Shown here: piece by piece, positions 57,983 through 64,000 of the stretch
Position numbering within the stretch: position 1 is the first letter of the stretch
How the letters are laid out: every line of letters starts with the position of its first letter
Assembly (NCBI GenBank): GCA_910589305.1
Contig: CAJUTV010000004.1
Span: forward strand, 141,990-205,989
Origin: an uncultured Lachnospira sp.
Lineage (GTDB): Bacteria; Bacillota; Clostridia; Lachnospirales; Lachnospiraceae
Direction of reading: 5' to 3'
DNA length: 64,000 nt
Program-made: the position numbers and the translations under genes
Notes under the pieces: generated by a model
What the model was told of the DNA's origin: nothing
Databases searched by the model: none
What the model saw: only the letters and a program-made list of their open reading frames with translations

Positions 57983-58151
57983 CTTGGTCTATAATAAGCA
58001 ACATGTCTTCTTTTGTAAAGGAGATGCCTGCCTGTTTTGCTTTGCTGCTTATAGCAAGCATGAGAGGCAGGATTTCATCTTTATTTTTGCCTTTTGACAT
58101 AGACTTAAATTCATTAATAAGAAGCTGCTTTCTAAAATCTAATTCACTCAC
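57912..58151 (-). CDS. Small helical protein of unknown function
   Basis: 79 residues from GTG 58151 with AAAGAGGT upstream (ATG 58178 is possible but precedes it). The sequence is amphipathic helical and well formed: SELDFRKQLLINEFKSMSKG, KNKDEILPLMLAISSKAKQA, GISFTKEDMLLIIDQVKDEL and SEQEKKILPELLLLM. Asp/Glu/Lys spacing suggests a small helical bundle. The convergent DUF1294 gene overlaps its 3' end. The next minus-strand gene upstream (58326-58988) may be its partner. No family recognised. Confidence 0.55.
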   Translation of the reverse strand: MSELDFRKQLLINEFKSMSKGKNKDEILPLMLAISSKAKQAGISFTKEDMLLIIDQVKDELSEQEKKILPELLLLMEHR

Positions 58152-58325
58152 ATTAACCTCTTTCTTGTGTGTAATCACACGATTTATTTTATGAAGTTGA
58201 ACCTTATTTTGTTTTTAAGAAATAATAATTTAAGAACAGTGTACAATTTTTATTAAGCTTTGCAAGAAACTATAATTTAACAGTATGTTTGTTATACAAA
58301 CTTGTAAGAGTTTCTTTCAATTTTT

Positions 58326-58988
58326 TTACAGGTTCAAATCATCAAGTTGTTTTAAATAGTCATCAAATAATTTTTGCTGCTCTTGATTCATTGCATTGGA
58401 AAATATTGAAAATCCTTTATCTGCTTCAGAAGACGGTCTTTGTTTTGTTTGCCCTGAGTCATTGTTATTGGAATGATTTTCGTTGTTATGTTCAATATCT
58501 TGAGCATTGTTGTCTTGATTATTTGTATTTTCTTGATTATTTTCGTTTGTGCCGGCAGTATTTGTATTGCCAAAAGCACTAGCAGCACTGCCCATATATT
58601 TTCCTAAGAGGTCTGATACATCCATATTGCTTTGATTCAATAATTCAGACATAGAAGAAAACATTTTAAAGCCTGAAATCATAGATTTATAATTTTCAGG
58701 TAAATAAGGAGCAATACTATTCATAAAATCATCATTATTGAGCAGATTGAGTAAAAAGTTAGAATTTTCATTATCCGTGCTTATTGTTTTGGTGGAATTT
58801 GACATACTGGTAATATTGCTAGCATAATTAAAAAAGTCTATGGTTTGTTTCAATTCCATAAACCGTATTATCAAGGATAAATTTTTTTGAAGATTAATAT
58901 CCAAAAATGGGAGCATAGCCTTCATCATTTGAAATGAAGACGGTATTGTTACTATATCAAATTCTGTTAACGGTGGTTTATCTGCCAT
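58326..58988 (-). CDS. Asn-rich hypothetical protein
   Basis: 220 residues. The N-terminus PPLTEFDIVTIPSSFQMMKA and MLPFLDINLQKNLSLIIRFM is helical and apolar, not a signal peptide. A low-complexity Asn/Gln/Glu region follows (NENNQENTNNQDNNAQD, HNNENHSNNNDSGQ). The end AMNQEQQKLFDDYLKQLDDL is again helical. AAAGGAGCATT precedes ATG 58988. Probably transcribed with the 79-residue gene. The composition recalls spore-coat or matrix proteins, but no such function can be shown. Confidence 0.65.
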   Translation of the reverse strand: MADKPPLTEFDIVTIPSSFQMMKAMLPFLDINLQKNLSLIIRFMELKQTIDFFNYASNITSMSNSTKTISTDNENSNFLLNLLNNDDFMNSIAPYLPENYKSMISGFKMFSSMSELLNQSNMDVSDLLGKYMGSAASAFGNTNTAGTNENNQENTNNQDNNAQDIEHNNENHSNNNDSGQTKQRPSSEADKGFSIFSNAMNQEQQKLFDDYLKQLDDLNL

Positions 58989-59199
58989 AATGCTCCTTTA
59001 TTTGCACTGATTTTCAGCGTAATTTCATCCTGAAACTGATAATCAATATAATATATGTAGTTTGTTGTTTGATATGAATAAAAGTTAAAATCAAATTGCT
59101 ATATAAAACTTTATGTAAAGATTCAAGGTTTCGCAAACGAAAATCGTTGTAGACGAAACCCTGAATTTTATCGAAGGGGGAAATACTGTTACTGCCTTT

Positions 59200-59239
59200 T
59201 AGACATTAGATTTTTTGGATTAAAATCCATTTTTGTCTA
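59200..59239 (-). terminator. Terminator of the Cys-rich protein gene
   Basis: TAGACA/TGTCTA outside and TGGATT/AATCCA inside with A/T runs between. A second large stem-loop (ATTCA.GGTTTCG / CGAAACC.TGAAT, about 59122-59166, containing AACGA AAA TCGTT) lies further on. Confidence 0.6.
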
Positions 59240-59240
59240 A

Positions 59241-59555
59241 TTAGCAGCCACAGCCGCAGTTGTTGTTGCAGCCACAGCCGCAGCCGTTGCCGCTTAAGAA
59301 ACTGCCATTGCCACCACAGAAGAAAAGAAGAAGGATAATCCACAGACAGCTGTCGCCGCCGTTGCTAAAACCGCTGCCGCAGCCGCAACCACCGCCACAG
59401 CCGCATCCGCCGCCGCCAAATGTGCTGCCGCATCCATTTCCTCCACACAATAAAAGAAGGATGATAATCCAGAAGCATGAAGAGCAACCGCCACCGTTGC
59501 CTCCACATCCGCATTCATTACATCCGCCGCAGTTTGTTGCTGCTAAATCACTCAT
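59241..59555 (-). CDS. Cys/Gly-rich protein of the 'high-cysteine HCB' type
   Basis: 104 residues with over 20 cysteines and even more glycines. Two near-repeats join a hydrophobic stretch to a Cys/Gly stretch: SSCFWIIILLLLCGGNGCG and DSCLWIILLLFFCGGNG, each followed by CGCG-type runs. TTTGGAGGACT precedes ATG 59555. Similar clostridial proteins are annotated as chorion-class high-cysteine proteins; their role is unknown. Heavy disulfide or metal cross-linking, perhaps in the spore surface, is inference. GC content is much above the neighbourhood because of Gly and Cys codons, and this creates a Pro/Leu-rich open frame on the other strand. Confidence 0.8.
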   Translation of the reverse strand: MSDLAATNCGGCNECGCGGNGGGCSSCFWIIILLLLCGGNGCGSTFGGGGCGCGGGCGCGSGFSNGGDSCLWIILLLFFCGGNGSFLSGNGCGCGCNNNCGCGC

Positions 59556-59782
59556 TTTTTAGTCCTCCAAATGTTTTATGACATTTACACTACAATAATA
59601 TGAGAAAGTGCTTGTGTCTGTTACAATATTTCTTACAAAAATGTTGCAAATAATTGTCCTTTGTTATATTATCAATGTTGATTAGTTTGTGTACAAACAA
59701 AGTTTCGCTTATTGTTTGGCATTTGACCGTTTGATAGCAATATAATGATAGAATAGTTATTCCGCTTATGGAGGATTTAATA

Positions 59783-60838
59783 TTGAAAGTATCAGTAATT
59801 ATTCCGTCCCTAAATCCAGATAATAAATTGATTCAAGTTGTTGATGCGCTGGTTGCAAAGGGATTTGATGATATTATTCTTGTTAATGATGGAAGTGATA
59901 AGGCTCATATGCAGCCTTTTTTGCAGCTTAAAGAGTATCGTCAGTGTACAGTGCTGACACATGAAATAAATAGAGGAAAAGGCAGAGGTTTAAAGACAGC
60001 ATTTGATTATTGCATTGCCAATAGACCAGATATTGATGGTGTTGTTACGGTTGATGGTGATAATCAGCATAAAGCAGAGGACATATTAAATTGCTGTAAT
60101 AAAATGATAGAATATAAAGATAAAGTAATTTTGGGCGTTCGTGATTTTTCAGGAGATGATGTTCCGCCAAAAAGCAAGTTTGGCAATAATATGACCAGTT
60201 TTGTCTTTAAGTTTGTATGTGGATTAAATATATCAGATACACAAACGGGACTTCGGGCTATACCATTAAAATTTTTACCATTGTTTTCACAAATCAAAGG
60301 GGAACGATTTGAATATGAGACCAATATGCTGTTAGAACTTAAAAACAGCAATATTGATTTTAAACAAGTTCCTATTGAAACTGTATATATAGAAGAAAAT
60401 GCTTCAACGCATTTCAATCCTATAAAAGATTCATTAAAAATTTACGGCGTTATTTTTAAATATATTTTTAGTTCGCTTGCCTCTTCAGTAATTGATTTAG
60501 CAATTTTTAGTATTGTAAGTGCGCTTGTTTATAACAAATGTGAAGATTCTTTAAGAATTTTGTTAGCAACCGTTGTTGCAAGAATTGTATCCTCATTATT
60601 TAATTTTCTTTTTAATCGTAAGGCTGTTTTTAAGGCAAACAATAATTTTGGCAGTGCTATGATGCGATATTATGTTCTATGTGTCTGTCAATTAATGGTA
60701 TCCTATGGATTAGTCTATGTGATAACAAGTTTATTTGGTTTAGGGCAGGTTATGACCGTTGTAACAAAAGGAATTATAGACACCATTTTATTTATGATTA
60801 GCTTTTATATTCAAAGAATATGGGTATTTAAGAAATAA
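59783..60838 (+). CDS. Fused family-2 glycosyltransferase and GtrA-like flippase
   Basis: 351 residues. The GT2 (DPM1-like) part, about 1-225: VSVIIPSLNPDNKL, IILVNDGSDKAH, INRGKGRGLKTAFDYC, VVTVDGDNQHKAED, DTQTGLRAIPLKF and RFEYETNMLLEL. The C-terminal part has four TM segments typical of GtrA/DPMS: YIFSSLASSVIDLAIFSI, VVARIVSSLFNFLFNRKAVF and a final SFYIQRIWVFKK. A single protein would make a polyprenyl-phosphate sugar and help flip it. A TTG at 59783 (8 bases after GGAGG) is preferred to the ATG at 59768 that overlaps the Shine-Dalgarno. First gene of an envelope cluster. Confidence 0.85.
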   Translation: MKVSVIIPSLNPDNKLIQVVDALVAKGFDDIILVNDGSDKAHMQPFLQLKEYRQCTVLTHEINRGKGRGLKTAFDYCIANRPDIDGVVTVDGDNQHKAEDILNCCNKMIEYKDKVILGVRDFSGDDVPPKSKFGNNMTSFVFKFVCGLNISDTQTGLRAIPLKFLPLFSQIKGERFEYETNMLLELKNSNIDFKQVPIETVYIEENASTHFNPIKDSLKIYGVIFKYIFSSLASSVIDLAIFSIVSALVYNKCEDSLRILLATVVARIVSSLFNFLFNRKAVFKANNNFGSAMMRYYVLCVCQLMVSYGLVYVITSLFGLGQVMTVVTKGIIDTILFMISFYIQRIWVFKK

Positions 60839-60939
60839 ATTTTATAGTTTATAAAATAATATTTATAAAATGTATAATTTTAAAGATTATTTTGCGAATA
60901 GGGATATTAAATAAATGGAAGAAGAAAGAAGGGGCAAGT

Positions 60940-62043
60940 ATGATGTATGATAATGATGAAGATGAATATTTAAACGCAAGAGAAGAAAAGTCGAGAAAGA
61001 TATCAGTTGATGAAGAGCCTTATAAAAAACATAAAAAATCTAGGAAAAAGATGACGACAAAGCAGAAAGTATTTCTATGGATTGGCAGAGTTAGTGCTGT
61101 TTTGGCAGTTACAATTGCTGTTTTTTTAGTGTTTGTGTATGGCGTTATGGCTGTTTTATGTTTTGGTCCGTCAAAGACAGCAAAGAAACAGTTTGTTATG
61201 TCTGTTCAGGAAACCAGTGCGATTGGTTTTTTGGCAAATTGGTTTTGTTCAGAGGAAGAGATTGCACAGATAAAGGAAGAAAATTCAGTTAAAGACACAA
61301 CAGAGGTGACAGACACAAGTCTTGTTACAATTGATACAACAAAAAATGAAGATGTGCCGGATATTCAAATTATTGATGTGAAAGGGTCTACTTACAGAGG
61401 AAAGTTAATGATTGTCAAAGACCCATCAAGGTTGATTGTTGGAACTGTTGCCGCATTTCAGGGGCAAGGGCAGGTCGTTGCTGACATTGCAAAAAGGTAT
61501 GATGCAATAGGCGGTGTTAATGGCGGTGAATTTATTGATGGTGAGACAACACTTACAGGTGTTCCAGTAGGGTTAGTTATGGTCAATGGTGAGGTTGTCA
61601 ATGGTGCGAATAGCGGTGTATGTCATGTCACTGGAATTACACATGACAATAAATTGATAGTAGGCAATATGAATGCACAACAGGCAAAGGACAATAATAT
61701 AAGAGATTGTGTCAGCATTAGCAATAGTATTGGACCATTTCTTGTTATTAATGGGGAACCTCAAGATGTATCAGGTATAGGTGGAGGTCTTAATCCACGT
61801 ACAGCGGTTGGTCAGGCAGAAGATGGTTCCATATTGTTACTTGCTATTGATGGACGTATGGCAAATAGTATTGGTGCTTCTTTTTCAGATTTACAAGATA
61901 TTATGCTTCAGTATGGAGCTGTCAATGCTTCAACAATGGACGGAGGCACATCAACACAGATGTATTATGATGGAGAAGTTATCAATACACCTTATTCACC
62001 ACTTGGACCTCGTTCTTGTCCTACGGCATTTTTAATTAAATAA
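60940..62043 (+). CDS. Phosphodiester glycosidase family protein (NAGPA/EpsL-like), membrane-anchored
   Basis: 367 residues. A charged cytoplasmic start (YKKHKKSRKKMTTKQ) and one TM (about residues 47-75) leave the rest outside. The NAGPA domain is clear: GGVNGGEFIDGETTLTGVPV, LVMVNGEVVN, LNPRTAVGQAEDGSILLLAI, DGRMANSIGASFSDLQDI and NASTMDGGTSTQMYYDGEVI. Such enzymes cleave phosphodiester-linked sugars on surface glycans and are frequent near exopolysaccharide genes. AAGGGGCAAGT precedes ATG 60940 (60943 also possible). Confidence 0.87.
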   Translation: MMYDNDEDEYLNAREEKSRKISVDEEPYKKHKKSRKKMTTKQKVFLWIGRVSAVLAVTIAVFLVFVYGVMAVLCFGPSKTAKKQFVMSVQETSAIGFLANWFCSEEEIAQIKEENSVKDTTEVTDTSLVTIDTTKNEDVPDIQIIDVKGSTYRGKLMIVKDPSRLIVGTVAAFQGQGQVVADIAKRYDAIGGVNGGEFIDGETTLTGVPVGLVMVNGEVVNGANSGVCHVTGITHDNKLIVGNMNAQQAKDNNIRDCVSISNSIGPFLVINGEPQDVSGIGGGLNPRTAVGQAEDGSILLLAIDGRMANSIGASFSDLQDIMLQYGAVNASTMDGGTSTQMYYDGEVINTPYSPLGPRSCPTAFLIK

Positions 62044-62092
62044 AGTTGCAATTATTGGTTCGCAGCATAAATACTTCAGAATAGGAGGAAAA

Positions 62093-63172
62093 ATGGCAGC
62101 AAAAAGAAGAAAAGGTAAAACATTTAAAAAGTTTTTAATTATTTACTCAGCGGTTCTTGTATTTTTATGTATTATTGTATGGGGTATTTTGTATAATTTT
62201 ATTGGTGATTATGAGAAGGGGAGACCTTCAAGTACAATGGATACATTAGCCGCTCGATTCAGTGCAGATAATATAGAGAATCTTCTCAATGAAAGCGGTG
62301 TTGTAGTCAATGAATTTGAATCCAATGAGATGGTTGCAGGGTATCTTAAAGATAAATTGAATAATGAAAAGGTTTCATATAAGAAAAAAGCGAGAGAATA
62401 TTCAGAAGAGACTCCTGTATATATTGTGTTTGCTGGAGAAACACCCATTGCAAAGGTATCTCTTGAAAAAGATGGACAAGGTTTTTGGGGATTTAATAAG
62501 TGGAAATTAGGACAGATATCCTTTGATGATTTTGCAGATAAGACAACAAATAATACGATTACAGTAAGTGTCCCAAAAGGCAGCACAGTAACAATTAATG
62601 GAGTTGAAGTTAAAGACAATTATATTAAAGAAGATGATATTGAATTTGAACCATGCAAACATGTTGGCGATTATGTCAATCAGCCATTAAAGACAACGTA
62701 TGAGATATCAGGACTTATTATACAGCCTGATATTAAGGTACAATTTAATGAGAATGATTTGAATGTGGAAGTTTCAAAGAACGCATATACAGCAAATTAT
62801 CCAGGTGATGACGATTTGTTAGAATCGGTACGTGAGGATATAATGACACTTGGCAGAAATTATGGAAAGTATATTATTAATAGAGGCAGTCTTTCTTCGC
62901 TTACCAATCAGATGGTTGGATATGCGAAAGATTATATGAGTGATATTCCAGCAGTTTGGGCATTTCTTTATGGAATGACCTACACATATGAATTTCAAAA
63001 TGAAGATATATCTAATTTTATAAAATATTCGGATGATTGTTTTTCATGTGATGTATATTATGATTTGTATGTTCAATGGAATAATGGTGATAAGACATAT
63101 AATACCTCGCTTACGTATACTTATGTAAAGAAAGATGGTAAATGGGTTGTTGCAGATTTTATTATTAATTAA
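62093..63172 (+). CDS. Membrane-anchored protein of unknown function
   Basis: 359 residues. A basic start (AAKRRKGKTFKKFL), one TM (about 14-36), then an extracytoplasmic part. The middle contains TITVSVPKGSTVTINGVEVK, a PEGA/TcaA-like strand pattern in which a small beta domain is 'presented', and the end QWNNGDKTYNTSLTYTYVKK and GKWVVADFIIN recalls NTF2-like or TcaA C-terminal modules. GGAGGAAAA precedes the start, 50 bp after the glycosidase stop. Probably part of a surface assembly with its neighbours; no precise role is visible. Confidence 0.7.
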   Translation: MAAKRRKGKTFKKFLIIYSAVLVFLCIIVWGILYNFIGDYEKGRPSSTMDTLAARFSADNIENLLNESGVVVNEFESNEMVAGYLKDKLNNEKVSYKKKAREYSEETPVYIVFAGETPIAKVSLEKDGQGFWGFNKWKLGQISFDDFADKTTNNTITVSVPKGSTVTINGVEVKDNYIKEDDIEFEPCKHVGDYVNQPLKTTYEISGLIIQPDIKVQFNENDLNVEVSKNAYTANYPGDDDLLESVREDIMTLGRNYGKYIINRGSLSSLTNQMVGYAKDYMSDIPAVWAFLYGMTYTYEFQNEDISNFIKYSDDCFSCDVYYDLYVQWNNGDKTYNTSLTYTYVKKDGKWVVADFIIN

Positions 63173-63288
63173 AAAACGATTTCTATGTCGTTGCGTATAA
63201 ACATAAGATATATGGAACTGCTGCATAAAATAATGTATATTTTTTGATGCGGCAATTTTCATAGCGCAATAGGGAAGGAATATGCGGT

Positions 63289-64000
63289 ATGGCAGAAAGT
63301 AGAAAGAATAAGTTTATAATACATGGAGGAATACTTGCTATGGCAGGTATTATTGTCCGTATTATAGGCATGTTTTATCGAATACCTTTAATGAATATTA
63401 TTGGCAGTGAAGGGAATGGAATCTACAGTGTTGCATACAATATATATAATATAATGCTTGTATTATCTTCCTATGGTTTGCCAATGGCAGTTTCTAAACT
63501 TATATCTGCTAAATTTGTCAGGAAGCAGTATAAAAATGCAGGTAAGATTATTCGCTGTTCTCTTGTAGTATCTGTGTGTACGGGCGGTTTGGCAGCACTG
63601 CTGTTATTTTTTGGTGCCAATTCAATTGAAAAATTATATAAGGGTGTTGATGGTCTTGCTATTCCTCTTAGAGTTTTGGCGCCAACTATTTTTTTAGTGG
63701 CTGTAATGGGGGTGCTGAGAGGATTTTTTCAAGGTCAGGGAACAATGATTCCAACAGCATTTTCTCAGCTTATAGAACAGGTGATGAATGCTGTTGTAAG
63801 CATCATGGCTGGATATATACTGATGAAAACATTTGCACAGTCTGATAATGTTTCTGCGTATGGGGCAGCAGGAGGAACATTAGGAACGGCAATTGGAGCC
63901 TTATCTGGATTGGTGTTTATGATTTTTTTATATATGGCATATAAGCCGACATTTGTTAAGAAGCAAAAAAGAGATATGGTTAGTGATTCTTTGCAGGATT
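63289..64000 (+). CDS. Polysaccharide/lipid flippase (SpoVB/MurJ-like MATE family), 3' end outside window
   Basis: 237 residues visible, continuing past the window. The N-terminus KNKFIIHGGILAMAGIIVRI and GMFYRIPLMNIIGSEGNGIY is the SpoVB/polysaccharide-transporter signature; YNIYNIMLVLSSYGLPMAVS, LRGFFQGQGTMIPTAFSQL and IEQVMNAVVSIMAGYIL follow with successive TM helices. SpoVB-type members flip lipid-linked glycans, in spore cortex or wall synthesis. AGGGAAGGAAT lies before ATG 63289. An ATG at 63282 leads to an early stop and is rejected. Fourth gene of the envelope cluster. Confidence 0.88.
   Translation, partial: MAESRKNKFIIHGGILAMAGIIVRIIGMFYRIPLMNIIGSEGNGIYSVAYNIYNIMLVLSSYGLPMAVSKLISAKFVRKQYKNAGKIIRCSLVVSVCTGGLAALLLFFGANSIEKLYKGVDGLAIPLRVLAPTIFLVAVMGVLRGFFQGQGTMIPTAFSQLIEQVMNAVVSIMAGYILMKTFAQSDNVSAYGAAGGTLGTAIGALSGLVFMIFLYMAYKPTFVKKQKRDMVSDSLQD

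Noticed and set aside
59260..59562. 100-codon Pro/Leu-rich frame on the + strand
   Set aside because: It is the antisense of the Cys/Gly-rich gene: Gly and Cys codons read backward give Pro and Ala/Thr-like codons. No Shine-Dalgarno.
1..64000. tRNA or rRNA genes
   Set aside because: No GTTCRANNC-type tRNA core with matching arms or rRNA-like sequence was noticed in the gaps; a tRNAscan run would be decisive.

Overview
The window is about 64 kb of low-GC (roughly one third G+C by eye) Firmicutes DNA, and most genes lie on the + strand. An alpha/beta small acid-soluble spore protein, an SpoVB-type flippase, DUF1385/YqhQ, DUF4364, a group-B-like [FeFe] hydrogenase, an HD-GYP protein, a MotA homologue and the order rho-rpmE-yqhQ-prmC-prfA point to an anaerobic, spore-forming clostridium, most likely of the Lachnospiraceae. 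That placement is inference from gene content. I saw no rRNA, tRNA, CRISPR array or intact transposon.

Layout. 1-2.6 kb: 3' part of purD, then hisS. 2.7-4.7 kb: a PadR / DUF1700 / DUF4097 envelope-stress type operon behind a good promoter with a dyad. 4.7-7.3 kb: a MotA-like channel protein, a shorter MotA-like paralogue and a membrane-anchored LuxR-type regulator, with many copies of a GTAGTATA motif. 7.3-8.1 kb: a decayed segment with a broken merR. 8.1-13.2 kb: two small unknown genes, a ferredoxin-type [FeFe] hydrogenase homologue, a NUDIX hydrolase, an LRR lipoprotein and a lipase-like hydrolase. 13.4-16.9 kb: hemerythrin, DegV, a solitary HypB and an XRE regulator. 17.2-20.6 kb: clpS-clpA-aat, an N-degron pathway cluster. 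20.7-25.3 kb: a membrane pyrophosphatase, a DJ-1 protein, a D,D-carboxypeptidase and a spore protein. 25.5-29.5 kb: tig-clpP-clpX-engB. 29.5-31.2 kb (minus): DUF4364 and malic enzyme. 31.5-36.9 kb: rho-rpmE-yqhQ-prmC-prfA. 37.2-37.9 kb: a PIN-domain toxin-antitoxin pair. 38-50.6 kb: HD-GYP, a ZIP transporter, an O-antigen-ligase-like protein, an asparaginase, an SGNH esterase, a nitroreductase, a beta-CASP nuclease, a lipid kinase and a three-part ManC/ManA fusion. 50.6-52.5 kb (minus): an AP2-domain protein and tyrA. 52.8-53.2 kb: a compact type I toxin-antitoxin locus. 53.6-56 kb: leuS. 56.3-57.7 kb: a DUF433/DUF5615 pair with an unknown leader gene. 57.7-59.6 kb: DUF1294 and three minus-strand small genes, one extremely rich in Cys and Gly. 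59.8-64 kb: an envelope cluster (GT2-GtrA fusion, phosphodiester glycosidase, membrane-anchored unknown, flippase cut by the window end).

How the parts work together. Protein turnover is strongly represented: trigger factor, ClpP, ClpX, ClpS, ClpA and Aat together make both ClpXP and a complete ClpAPS N-degron route. Translation and termination genes (hisS, leuS, rho, rpmE, prmC, prfA) form the housekeeping core. Between core genes sit accessory modules: three toxin-antitoxin-like loci, a homing-endonuclease-like AP2 protein and several short dispersed repeats.

The most interesting signals are largely outside the long genes. (i) A type I toxin-antitoxin locus at 52838-53225 has a 32-residue hydrophobic peptide, opposed promoters each with 17-bp spacing, a bidirectional terminator and 5'/3' complementary ends. 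(ii) A three-hairpin leader lies between a minus-strand promoter and tyrA. (iii) A hairpin directly in front of the Shine-Dalgarno recurs upstream of unrelated genes. (iv) A GTAGTATA motif array surrounds the MotA-like / LuxR genes.
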